Shown in pieces: positions 23,137-34,990 of a stretch of DNA of 64,000 nt (its first letter is position 1; the number at the start of each line of letters is the position of its first letter). The position numbers and the translations under genes are program-made. Source of the stretch: Hoplostethus atlanticus (lineage: Eukaryota; Chordata; Actinopteri; Trachichthyiformes; Trachichthyidae); contig JAXDDX010000050.1 of NCBI GenBank assembly GCA_034670405.1, positions 856,501-920,500 of the forward strand. Direction: 5' to 3'. Under the pieces are notes generated by a model. It searched no databases. It was not told the DNA's origin and saw only the letters and a list, made by a program, of their open reading frames with translations.

Positions 23137-24800
23137 ATTTCACAAGTTGCAGCCTCTGTAACGGATACCACCTTGTCAAACCAAGACAGAACGTAGCAAC
23201 AGTAATAGCAGCATTTCGGTGCAGCAGTAGTGGTGGAGTGGTGGCTACCGTGGTTCATATCTCTGCTTCTGTTCATGAGTTAAACTTGTCCCCGAGACTA
23301 ATATTGGCTCTAAATGGTCCTAGAACTTTCCATAAAGTGTGTGGGTTTTCTATGTTTTGAAAAGTCTTCACCGACTATTGGCCACAGCCAGCCAACCTGG
23401 CTGGGCATGCAAGCACAGCTTTTTTTTTTTTTCTTTTTTTTTTACCTGCCATAATATCAAACAGGCACTAGGAGAATGAAAAATGGCAGACTAGGATTTA
23501 AATGGCCTATTAGGTGATAATATGCCAACCAAACAAGTCCTGTATGTCAAAGCAGTGATTAGAGAATATTAACCATTTATTTATTCATGTGCTATTTATT
23601 AATAATCTGTGGCACTTTGAAATTGTTTGGTGAAAACCTTAGTGGTGAGGTTTCTTTACAGGCAAGATTTAATCATGTGTCTGTTCAATTAGGGCTTTTT
23701 GCCCTAACTTGCCAGGATCTATCAGTTGCGCTTTGCTTCATTCCATAGGGGTGGAGTCGAATCTTGGTATTTGTTAATTTTTTTTTGATTAAAGAATTCT
23801 TTATTTTTGATAAGCCAGCAGTCTTATTAAACCATATGCTGTTGTGTTTAAGGCCAAAACCCAGACAGCTAATGTACTATGGAACAGTCCCCATTCATCA
23901 CACCAGAGCAACACTGGGTGAGTGCAGTTTAGCTGCTTATATACTTTGTGATAATTACATACCAGTTGTCTCCTGTCTAAGGTGCTCTTAAAGAAAGTCT
24001 TCTTCTGAGAGGATGAAGTTTTCTGGATCTTACGATTTGTGTATAACACAATGTATACCTCTGGTTGAGTAGTGAAGGCGCCTGTGACTTTGGTTTAATA
24101 CCTGAAGCCATGGTTGTCCACCCCCTTCACTGAGACACCTGAACTGCACTGAAACGTAGAAGCAGACTTTTCATTCTTGATCTAACAAGAATTGTTTGCT
24201 TGTAGTTTGTACTCTTCTTGCAGTTGGAAATGAGGCAGATATGACTCTGGTCTCACTTCCCCTCAGATAAGGCCAATGAGGCATGTATAGCAGGTGCATT
24301 TACTTTGTGTTATCTCATTATTCAGACATTAGTCAGGACTCTTGCCCCAATGCCTTATGAGGGTAATGTACTTTCCAGTTGCACATCAGTCTAATAAAAT
24401 ACGAGTGCAACTTTTGGAAATTAGTTAGGGCTTAAAATTGCTGTTCAATTCACGGTTGTGTTGTAACTGTCTATATGGTATGTAAGAAACACAATGAAAA
24501 ACTGGAATCCCTTATGTAATTTATAATGAATGAGAGGGATGGGACCACACAAGGAAATCTGATAAAATGATGAATCCATTTTTGCATAAATAAACAAATA
24601 TTTTGTTCTGAAACAGATCCAAACTTCTTATCTCGTTAATGACATTGTCGTAATATTTGTCACACTTGCTCTTTTTCAGTGCAATTATTTTTTACAGTGT
24701 TAACTTCTTGAAGTTTGAATGCCTTAAAAACTGGCACACTTTTTCAAGGAATGTTTTTCCCACTGTATGTACCGTAAATAAACCAAATTTTCTACTTGTA
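23137..24800 (+). other. Long 3' UTR of scd
   Basis: Vertebrate SCD transcripts have very long 3' UTRs and no other gene is seen here. Candidate polyadenylation signals are AATAAA at 24589-24594 and at 24777-24782. The open frames here are short and featureless. The exact end is not defined. Confidence 0.55.
24589..24594 (+). terminator. Candidate scd polyadenylation signal
   Basis: AATAAA about 1.45 kb past the scd stop; a second copy lies at 24777-24782. Which one is used cannot be told from sequence. Confidence 0.45.
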
Positions 24801-25360
24801 GGAAAGTTTGTTATGCTGTCATTTTTGTTGGAATTCTGTAATGCTCTATTCTTAAACTGAATTAAAAAAAACAGATTGTCATACCATTTCTCTAACATTC
24901 TGTGTTTATCAGTAGCAGTATTATTTAAACAAAAGAACTGAACCTATCTTGACAAGCCATATACTATGACAAATATGTATGGTATTCTCGTCCAAAAATA
25001 TATTAATTGTCTTCATGAGACTGATCCACCTTGAGTTATCTCGCTCCGGGGGTCATTCAGACATGGCTCTGATAGCATCTCTTTCAAGGAATCCTGTTTT
25101 TGGACATCTTGTACTTCTCTTTTGCACACCTGCTGATGGGGATTATCCTCTGCTGGTCATGCCTGGCTCACCTATCACGCACATCACAAATTGTTGTATG
25201 ACAGCTCTACACGTGACGCCATCATGCATACTTAAAATACTTCCAGACATTGTGTTAACGTGTGAAATGTCAGATTCAGACTCTCTGTAGTGTACTCAGA
25301 AGCCTCTCTGTAGTACTGATCAGACATGGTCCTTCCTAACTCTTTTAGTCTTTACTATGG

Positions 25361-25555
25361 CCATGCATTGTGGCCTAGTGGTGAGAGGCACCATCCTTCA
25401 ATGAACCAGGTTCAAGCCCCCCTTTCATTACTCTGCCCTGCTGAAGTGTCCATCAAATGGATAGATAGATACTTTATTGATCCCCGGCGGGGGGGGGGGG
25501 GGGGGGATTCTGGGGTTGCAGCAGCATAACAGTATCCCAAAAAACAAAATGTGCA
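25361..25555 (+). mobile_element. tRNA-derived SINE with LINE-type tail
   Basis: The 5' part looks like a tRNA-type RNA polymerase III promoter: box A-like TGGCCTAGTGGT (25371-25382) and box B-like GGTTCAAGCCCC (25409-25420), about 37 bp apart as in tRNAs. It continues into GATAGATAGATACTTTATTG, an 18-G run and ATTCTGGGGT/CAGCAGCATAA, the same tail as the repeat at 16050. That is the layout of a tRNA-SINE whose 3' end is borrowed from a partner LINE. No target-site duplication was confirmed. Confidence 0.65.
25489..25506 (+). repeat. 18-bp poly-G tract
   Basis: A homopolymer of 18 G lies inside the SINE tail where the other copy has only GGGGG. It can form G-quadruplexes and is prone to length error in sequencing. 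Confidence 0.9.
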
Positions 25556-26452
25556 CTGAATCTCTTCCGGCTCCAGGGGTGCTGTTCTGTAGCTAGCAAA
25601 ACAAGTAATTCCCCTAAAGAGATCAATAAAATGGCATGCCACGGTTAACTTTTTTCAAGGACGTGTGCACTTGCTCCATCTGCTGGACAATAACTAGATG
25701 GCACGTTAAAGAAAGCGCACTACTGTAAGTGATATATCCATCTTTGTTACAAACAAGTGAAAATAATGATTTGCGTGTTGCTCTTGTCAGTTTTGGCAAG
25801 TCTACAGTCTGTTGAAATGTTGCCCTGAAGGCCGGAGTGCAGCATCCAGTTCAGATGGAGTGGTCCCACCACGGCTGTCTGGGAGCTGCTGATCTTTGTG
25901 CCCCAACAGTGACATCAGCTCTCTCTCCATTGGCTGCTGACTGTCAGGCCATCCTCTCCACGGCATGTATCACTTCAGTGTGGTCACACTGCCAGTTTTA
26001 GCCCAGTACTGTCAAACCGCGGTGCAGAACACTTCAGCCTACAACTTGTGCAACATAACAGGACTTCTTCTATGTAGGATTATGTCCAATACTCTGATAT
26101 TATTCAGGGGAGTCATAAATTATTAGATTGACATAGGATATCGATCATGCTCGACCACAGCCAAGTTTGTAAAGCGCACATAACTTTTTCAGGTTTTGAA
26201 TGTTCAGTGACACACATTATATTCACGGTGGAAGTGTGTGTGTGTGTATAAGTGTGTGTGGGTGGGTGGAGGTTTGGTATTTAGGCTAATCAATGCTATT
26301 TGTCAGTACAAAATATGAGTTATATATAAACAGGGGTCCCGCTGTTATTTCTGTGGCTGTTTGCTGAGCTGTTAGCGTTGGTGCAGTCCCTCGGGTCTGT
26401 GCTGGTTTTCACTCAGCAAACTGACCTGCATATACAGCAATAAATGTGTTTT

Positions 26453-26479
26453 GAGTGTGTGTGTGTGTGTGTGTGTGTG
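26453..26479. repeat. (GT)n microsatellite
   Basis: About 13 GT units in the scd-wnt8b intergenic region. Confidence 0.95.
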
Positions 26480-26629
26480 CGTGGCGTGCGTGCGCTGGGC
26501 GGGTGACCTATACTTTTTCTGTGACGGAATCTGAAACTAGTAATTTCGTTTATTGAAAAGGCTAAAACAACAGGATCGTTCATCGTTTGTTTTATGTAAA
26601 CTGTCATTCCTCTTTAAATCTTAATCCAA

Positions 26630-26900
26630 AAACATCCCTCAGAAGATCCCCACCAAATCACTTTTCTCTAATCCTAATTTGCACACAAGAAGATTGCCAG
26701 CGCCCAAGGAAAGGGACCCAAGGGTCAGACGGGGTTATTTGGGAATAAGCCTTTATCCAAAGTTAGGTAGGGACCGTCTGGATTAGTGATGCAAATTCCC
26801 TGCCTGATCAATGGCCGAGCCTTTAGTCTCTTCCAATCCCTACCTTTTATTTTCTGTTGGGGGGGTATTCAAGCGGGGTGTGTGCGGAATCTTTTAAACA
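26630..26900. promoter_or_regulatory. Candidate conserved non-coding element upstream of wnt8b
   Basis: This stretch has more even base composition than the flanking AT-rich DNA, no repeats, and homeodomain-like words (CTAATCC, CTAATTTG, GGATTAG), including TAATCC/GGATTA as bound by Otx-type factors. wnt8b is a forebrain/midbrain signalling gene, so an upstream enhancer is plausible. This is inference from texture; conservation was not tested. Confidence 0.25.
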
Positions 26901-27879
26901 ATTCAAACAATTTCTAAAGGCACCCTTACGAAAATTAACTATGATAATCCTATAATACATTCTGAAGGATACGATACAAATGTCAGCGAAACGAACCACA
27001 ATCTCTGTATAATATTCTATATGAACACTATAGGAATATTATAGTGATACAACTACCATTAAGTACATTAAAGTCCCTATAAACTGTCTTGACCACAGAT
27101 AGACAATTAGTCATATAATAGGTTTGTTATGGGGATTTTTCGTTTATGTTTGGTTCTGTAATTTAGCTATAAAATCCATTATGTTTTAGAAGCCCATGAA
27201 TTGAGATTAACCTAATTTAGAAGGAAAGATGTTGAGAGTATCTGCGCCGCAGCACATTCATGTTTTTTCATTTGGGCGTCCGAAAAAAATCCCCCTGTAA
27301 ACTATCACCACTTTATCAACACATTTTCTTGGATTGTGTTCATTGGTGAAGCAGTTGCCTATCCCATTCACTCCTATGACTACCTTCGATACAGAAAGAG
27401 GTGAAAGTTATATAGGACTAGATGACTAAACTAAGAATAGGTGGTCATTGAAAAAGACACGCATTGACTTGTGTATTGATCCGTTTGAGGATGATTGCTC
27501 TCCGAAATTAAACATCTGATTCTGCTCATTCAATTAAGATATGTTACATATATTGAAATTTAGAAGGTCAAGTGAGAAATGTAATAAGCCTCTTGCATTT
27601 TCTCTTCCGTCTGAGTTAGGCCCTGTGTTTCAGGGTGATAAACGCTGATTTAATCATGAATTATTTCCCCAAGAACAAACACTATAGGTCTAATATGTGT
27701 CGCCCTATCAAAATAACAATTCTTCATCCAGGGGACAATCTTCTGCTAATCCGCGACCATCAGTTAACGGGTCTTTCAACAGGGTGTGTTAGATCTAAAT
27801 AAACTTTTTCAGGACCTGAATTTCAAGGGATCAGTGTTACAGTTTTCGTATAGGATTAAACTGATCTTCCATTGCTCTT

Positions 27880-28180
27880 GGATGGAGGAGGAGAGTCTGC
27901 CATTGGCCAGCCCTATAGGCCCAGGGTGCCCTTTTGATCATTTCAATCTCTCCTTGGTGAAATACTTCTGATTGGCCAAGAGAGTAAGAAGGGGGAAAAT
28001 CTTTAATTAAGCAGATAATCTCTTGTTGGGACTAGAGTGGCTCCATTTCAGAGACCCTCCTTGAATCCTGCTTGGGACCCTTGGAGTGAAGTTTTATATG
28101 TTGGTAGCTCAGTCTTCTCTGCACCGCTAGACTGTCTGCAGGCTTTGGAAGAGCTACTGTCCTCCCACTCACCTGTCAGG
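27880..28180 (+). promoter_or_regulatory. Putative wnt8b promoter and 5' UTR
   Basis: In the 300 bp before the wnt8b ATG there are a TCF/LEF-like CTTTTGATCA near 27932, inverted CCAAT boxes (CATTGGCCAG near 27900, GATTGGCC near 27971) and ACCTGTCAGG just before the start codon. No clear TATA box. The start site is not defined. Confidence 0.35.
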
Positions 28181-31100
28181 ATGTTCATGCATTTGGAGAC
28201 TTTCTATTACATTTTCATTCTGTTAGCTCACATGAGGTCTTACTGTTGCTGGTAAGTTTACATTTGTTTATTTTTCTTTTTGCAGTTCAATTTTGTATAC
28301 TGATGATGTTAACCTCAAAGCACTTCATGCCATGTAGTAGCGTGCAAATCACTGCAACACAAAAAATTCCTATTGTCTTTTTTAGTTCTCTTTTTAAAAA
28401 AATTGTTGATTGGCCTTTATTCACTTTTCTCTTGTTCATTACTCAACTGTTAAAGTATTGTAAGGGCCTAACATGACTTGTAGGATAACTTGATTGATCA
28501 GTTTAGTAATTATAGGTGCTTCTTTATATCACATATTTGGAACAGAACCAACATTTCAACAGTGCAATTTACTATTTTAGAGATTAGTCAATGTTTTTGT
28601 TGAAAATTACAAAAAGATTTCACTAGTTAATGTACCCTAAACCCTAATTATATTAAATTATATTATATTATATTGGAGATTAATTGTTTTCCACATTTTT
28701 CAAATTGTGATGGCATGACTTTGCACTCAGCTTGCAATAGTTGATACTCTTGCCAAAAGCAGTCAGTTGTGTTTACTCTGGTTTGGATGCCTATTGATGT
28801 CACGGTGTAACATGTTATTATGTGCACTAATGAGAGATGTTAGCAGAAGAGGGAGGAATTCCTCCGTCTTGTGAAGGACACTTAGTTTCCCTGAGTTAAT
28901 AAGCTGTCTTCTCTTCCAGGTCAGTGAATAATTTCTTGATGACTGGACCCAAGGTAAGCCAGCATTCTTTTGATCTTTTCTCCCTATCCCTTTTCCCGAA
29001 AGAGAGAGAGGGAGAGTAGCTTCCCTTAAAGATTTGTTTTGTACCATAACGTAAGAAGACATCATTTTCTGTCCCTTTTAGACGACTCAGTAGGCCCGTT
29101 GACCCTGTGCTATCTAGCTCTGGTCCATGTCTTGTATGCAACAATGGCGCTAATGATATATCAATGATATTCTTGGCCCTTTGTGATTTTTTTTCTACCT
29201 CCATACACTTGACCTTATTCAGAGGCTCTGTATCCCTGGGTTGAGTGTGTAAAGAGGCAGGAGAGGTGAGGGCAGGCATGGCAGGGCAGGCTGTAGTGGG
29301 TGGTCATCATTAGTGAGCCGGACCCCTGTGAAAGAGGTGGTGCTCGATCTCAACCAAAGGCCACTTGAGACATATTAGTATGTATCGTTCACACAGTCTG
29401 GACAAGCAGCAGAGCAGCAGGCGAAAGCCAAGTGAAGAGAGTGTACTGGTTTAAGAGTGCCCGGGACTTTATGGCCTGCACAGTGGCCAATCAGGTTTAA
29501 GAAATATAATAATGTCTGAAATCAGTTTGGGTCAGTTCAGACTGTCATCAGCTTCACAATCTATAGTAATTACCTTAATGTCCTTAAAATTAAGAACTTG
29601 TTAATGTGTTTAATCTATATATTCATTATGGTATTACAATTGATGAGAAGACCTCCAAATAACGAGACTAGAACCATACAATTAACCACTTACCACACCC
29701 ACCTTTTAAAATTTCCAACAAAGCAGTGTATTAAAGAAATAATGTGTAGGCCAGTCCTACATGGGTTAACTTTGGATTCAAAAACTGAAACTGACTGCTG
29801 ATGATGGGAAAATTAGAGTCATCACATTTGTAAGAGTAGTTCTGGGTTGACGAGAAATAAATTGTCAGGTGGCAGGTGGATGTAAAGGTAACAGAAGCCA
29901 AGACTGGCTCACAGCGCCATCCCTAGTTTTGAAAATTGCTCTGATGATTGATTGGCTCCGCTCAGGACTCACTGACTACTAACGCAGAGTCTACATGTTG
30001 AATCAGCTGCCAGTTCCTCTAAATTTCCCACTGAGGGAGACTTGTTCTTGACTGTGATCGCTGGTGTCAGCCTGCATTATGTGTTTTGGCCTCTGTGATT
30101 GATTAGGGAGGACTCAATTACTGATACTTTGGGCATCTGAAACCTCCTGTGACATGCCAATCCAGGTTATCAAATAACGTCAAATGCTTTAGAATCATCT
30201 CGTCTTGGTAAATCTATCTATGTCTTTGTGTTTTTTCACAATTTCCTCCTCTCTGCTGTCCCAGGCGTACCTGATCTACTCCAGCAGTGTGGCAGCAGGG
30301 GCTCAGAGTGGTATAGAGGAGTGCAAATACCAGTTTGAATGGGATCGCTGGAACTGCCCAGAGAGAGCCCTGCAGCTGTCCACACACAGCAGCCTGCGTA
30401 GCGGTAAGTCAAAGCCCCCGGGGACCGACCAGTGATAACGCAACCTCTCTCAAACGTCTCTATGCTTGAGCTTGACGATTGAAGTTATTATGGGAAATGG
30501 GCTCGGAGCAGTTTAAAATGTTTGTGCGATCCTATCTCCATTTCTTGTCAGATTAGTGACCGTAACTGTAACTGCAACATGTGTTTGTTCCAGATCTCTA
30601 TGTCATCCCTGAGGGGGAGGGCTTTTTGAAATTGAGATGTTTGGTCATCACCCTTAAGGATCGTTACAGTGACTCGGTCGCCCCGGCCAAAACAAACACA
30701 CTAATCCAATTCACAACATCCTCCATAGCGACCACTCCTATTCAGGACTTGAGAAAACATGACAGTCACAAGACAAAGATTGAAATGTGTTTTACATTTC
30801 AAGATCAAAATCAACATATAAAGTATGTAGAGAAGCAGAGTAGTGACTAGGTGATGTAGAGGACCACAACGAAAGTCTTTGGCCATTCTTACAGGAGTAT
30901 ATAATATGAGCTCTTCCCATAGCTACTACACGTCATAATGTAAATATAATTGTAAATGAACCTCTCTGTCACCAGCAAATCAGGAGACAGCATTTGTCCA
31001 TGCCATCAGTTCAGCTGGGGTCATGTACACACTCACCAGGAACTGCAGTCTCGGAGACTTTGACAACTGTGGTTGTGATGACACCAGAAATGGACAACGA

Positions 31101-32540
31101 GGTAAGAGAAATATATGCTATGCTAACAACTATTATCTACGTAAGACACAAGCAGCAGAGGTCGATACATAAATGAATCACCTTCATGTCTTACTGAAGA
31201 ATTTGAAACAGTATATAGCACAGGTAATCTAATCTTCATTCTTTTTTTCCCCCAGGAGGTCATGGATGGCTTTGGGGGGGCTGCAGTGACAATGTTGGCT
31301 TTGGTGAGGCCATCTCCAAACAGTTTGTTGATGCCTTGGAGACTGGGCAGGATGCACGGGCAGCCATGAACCTCCATAACAACGAGGCTGGACGCAAGGT
31401 ACGGTACTTGTCCTTCATTCTCTCCACCATAAAATTAGAAGGCAATGAAGGCTGAGCCACAGTGTGAGATGCGATACAACTATGTGGTGTTAATGCTTTA
31501 GTTTTGATTTCAGATTAATTTTAAGAGCTAATTTCTTGTCATTGTCAAACCCAAACCTTACAGTAGTTCTGTAGTGGTGTGTCAGTGGGGTGGCAACGAG
31601 AGAGAACTTCTTGTGTTCAGGGTGGCGGCCTGGTTGAGAATTTGGGACTCTCTCCTGGTCCTCTAACTGAATGCACAATGTAAAGCACCTTTTGAATAAT
31701 TTTTTCCCTGCTCAGAATTACACTGAGTGTGCCACCCAAGCATCCCTTTCACATCCCTATAAGTGAGGTGCCACTCGTCCCCAATAATAACAGTGTGTTC
31801 GGCGTACCAGAAGGGTCTATTTACCAGTGCTGAATGCCCCATATGACAATACCTCAACTCAAGAATCTCAGGATCACTGGTGCAAGCTTAATTAGAGCTC
31901 CTGGGGAGCCAGACATTGCACAGCATTCTGTATTATGCTGCTTTTTAAAATAAGTGTTTAGTTTTATTCTTGCAATAAGGATCCCACATTTATATTGGTC
32001 TTTGTTGGTCCCTGGGGGAGTCTGAGGGGACCACAGGCATGCAGCTGAAGTGCTCTTTGTTTACCGTGCCTGTGCTCCCCCCTGTTGGGCCCTAGGATCC
32101 CCATGGCACCTGGAGCATCATTGTAACAGAAAAAAATGGGGAGAGAAAGAGAGAAAAACTCCTTTTTCATTTCTCCACTCAATGGGACTCTCCATTGGGT
32201 CTTCTCACACTAGAAAACATGTTGATAATGAACATGCTAAATAAATACTCCTATTTCTTCGGGGGACAATAGGACTCAATGTGAAACTTTGATTCAGCCT
32301 CACCTCAACAGAAAGTTCATCCCCTCTCCGAGAAAAAAAACGGTTCCCTTTCAAACGACAGCTGTTTTGTGTCGGGTAAAGTCAGGAAACACTGAGGACG
32401 ACAAAAAAACTCAGCAATGGACCTTGAACCTATCATTTCTTCTTTTCAATGTATTCATCCTTTTCCGTTAACTGGAAAACCTCAAGAATACAATCAGTTA
32501 ATTTGACAACACATCAATCAAGAGACAATGCACATCCTGC

Positions 32541-32601
<61 letters not shown>

Positions 32602-33381
32602 ATATGAATATGTGTACACACACACAGTAAAATTCTTTATTTTGCTGTTTCTTTTGATATGAAGCTCATTGTAGCAGATTCTGTGCAAACTATAATAGTT
32701 TTAAAGTAAACTATAAAATATATATATAGAACTACAAATAAAGTAAATTCTAAATATATATTGATGAAGTGAATTTTTACTATTTTCCTCTTGGTTTCTC
32801 TCAACTTCAGGCTGTGAAGGGGACCATGCAACGGACATGTAAATGCCACGGCGTCTCGGGGAGCTGCACCACTCAGACCTGCTGGCTGCAGCTCCCCGAA
32901 TTCAGGGAGGTGGGAAACTACCTGAAGGAGAAGTATCACAGGGCTCTGAAGGTGGATCTCCTCCGGGGAGCAGGGGAACAGCGCAGCCAGCCGGGGGGCC
33001 ATCGCCGAGACCTTCAGTTCCATCTCCCGCAAGGAGCTGGTCCATCTAGAAGTCTCCCCTGACTACTGCCTAGAAAACCGCACTCTAGGTTTGCCAGGCA
33101 CAGAGGGCCGCGAATGCCTGAAGAAGGGCAAGAACTTGAGCAAGTGGGAGAAGCGGAGCTGCAAGAGACTATGCGGAGAGTGCGGGCTGGCCGTGGAGGA
33201 ACGCAAGGCGGAGATGGTGTCAAGTTGTAATTGCAAATTCCACTGGTGCTGTGCGGTGAAGTGCGAGCAGTGCCGAAAGACAGTGACCAAGTACTTCTGC
33301 GTGAAGAAAGGAGGTCAGAGGGGAAGGAACGAGAGTGCCAGCAGCCGCAGGAAGAACCTCAGACTGAGGAAGAAGCACTGA
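28181..33381 (+). CDS. wnt8b: Wnt8b secreted signalling protein, last exon frameshifted
   Basis: A secreted lipid-modified ligand for Frizzled receptors, expressed in the developing forebrain and hindbrain in vertebrates. Exons 28181-28251, 28920-28953, 30265-30403, 30976-31101, 31256-31398 and 32811-33381 join in phase. They show a signal peptide, [25 protein letters not shown], the [19 protein letters not shown] block, [17 protein letters not shown] and [16 protein letters not shown], with the acylated Ser at about 187. The C-terminal Cys-rich domain ([20 protein letters not shown]) is present to a stop at 33379-33381. However, a GGGG run at 32973-32976 has one G more than the frame allows: after Gly226 the frame shifts and stops at 33060-33062, giving about 254 aa. 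Without that base the protein is 360 aa, as expected. The downstream frame is perfectly preserved, so a sequencing/assembly error or a very recent mutation is more likely than an old pseudogene. Confidence 0.93.
32545..32597. repeat. (CA)n microsatellite in wnt8b intron 5
   Basis: About 26 uninterrupted CA units, roughly 210 bp before the last wnt8b exon. Confidence 0.95.
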
Positions 33382-34013
33382 GCTGTTATAATGTCATCGT
33401 CATCACTTTCAGTTTTGTATTAAAGGTTAATGGCAGGGGTGTGTGTGCACAACACTGCGTGATAGAGAAGATGAGAAGGGGAACTTTGAACTTTGTAGAA
33501 TTTCTTTGGTATAAATTTATTTAAACTCTATTTTTGTACTTTTTATTTTGAAAAGTCATCAGGCCTTTAAAGAAGATTTATCTGACTAAATATTCTCAAA
33601 CATTTGAAACAAAAAAAGCTTTGGGGAATAATTTAACAGTATTTGTTTCATCCAGTGGTGAAAGGTCTGACTATTGAGCATTGGCGTAATAAGCCTCTAT
33701 AATGATTTCCAAGAACCAGTTAGATTCTTATAACTCACTAGGGAGTTCAGCCCGTCACTCATCGATATCTCAAGCATCACTGCCAACCTTTACTTTGGGA
33801 TTTTTCAAAGAAACTTTTTTGACGTTTCTAGGCACGGTCCACTCTTCCACCCTCTGGCTTGCCCTGACCTTCGCTACCCTGTGGATGTATTTAATTGTAT
33901 ATAAAATGAAGCACTTTGTACTGTACATTGTTAATTTATTGCACAGCATTAGTTTTGCTTTATTCTTAGTTGCCTTCGTGGTTTGTTTTCTATTAAACAT
34001 GTAATTAAATAAT

Positions 34014-34019
34014 AATAAA
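34014..34019 (+). terminator. Candidate wnt8b polyadenylation signal
   Basis: AATAAA about 630 bp past the wnt8b stop, in an AT-rich 3' UTR. Confidence 0.45.
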
Positions 34020-34369
34020 TCCTTCAATCTGATATATCTTTCAATCTGAGGAGAGTATCACTCATTCAGACGACGAGCTGAAATCAAACTCGTCCTTCTT
34101 TAATACGTTCTTTGTGACAGTAATAATCGATGGTCTGCAGTACACAGAATAACCTTACTCTTCACATTGTTCACGCTGGGGATAGGATACCCTGGGGCAA
34201 GGCAACAAGTATAGAAAACTTTTCATCACACTCTTCCTTCCATCACGCCTTTCTCAATTTCGCTTCTACAAATACCTCCCGTTCTCTCCCTCATCACGGT
34301 AATCCCCAGAGAGCCCCCTAACTCCCCAGCGCTTGGAAGTTTCTTTACTGTTTAATACTAGTTTAATTA

Positions 34370-34990
34370 ACTTTGTCCAGACAGGGTAGGAGTGTGGGGG
34401 TGGAGGGCATGAGGCAAGTTGCCCTTAAAAATTATCCCGCCTCTAATTTTGTATGCTAATCTCCTTTTTCACGCCACCCCTTCTTAGGAGTGGGGGAAAG
34501 AAATGTTGGGAAAACTTGGGGTTGCCTGTGCTGGGCTTCCTGCGGCTGTTTTATTTCTGGGCCCACCTATTTGGATCCTTTCACTCCTCTAGGGCCTTCC
34601 TTTGCTCGATTTAACAATGAATGCAGAGCTAATCAGCTCTCTCGGAAATGCACCACTGTCGAGGAAGGTAATCCCTTCTTCTCCACTCTCAATGGGCCGT
34701 CGCCTTCTAAAGGACTTTGGGAAAAGGCTTTGCACAGATTCACACTGTTCTCTCAAAAGAAGTTAGTTCAAGTATTGTGCCCAAACAAGTGGGTTTTTAT
34801 AAACAAATGCTTGCCAGGATACTCACCCCACCTGCAAGTAAAAAGTGCCAAGCCCAGGCACACTAGCACATGGCAGCCAAAGCCGAGGCCCTTAAAATGA
34901 GACGGGACATGAAAGAGGAGATTAGAGGTCCCATTGAGAAAGGGGCGTTCATTTCTGCACCTTCCTCTTTTTACTCAATAAAGTGTCAAG
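34370..34990. promoter_or_regulatory. Candidate conserved non-coding element downstream of wnt8b
   Basis: About 600 bp of repeat-free, compositionally even sequence with many developmental factor-like words: CTAATTTTG, TATGCTAATC (POU-like), AACAATGAATG (Sox-like), AGCTAATCAGCT and GGTAATCCC (homeodomain-like). It contains a 136-codon open frame (34490-34900) that has no protein-family features, so I read it as non-coding. Inference only. Confidence 0.3.

Noticed and set aside
28181-33381. wnt8b as a pseudogene
   Set aside because: All splice sites and codons are intact except one surplus base in a homopolymer; decay elsewhere would be expected in a true pseudogene.
34490-34900. 136-codon open frame downstream of wnt8b
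   Set aside because: Unusual composition, no known family, no clear promoter or splice sites; better explained as non-coding conserved-type DNA.
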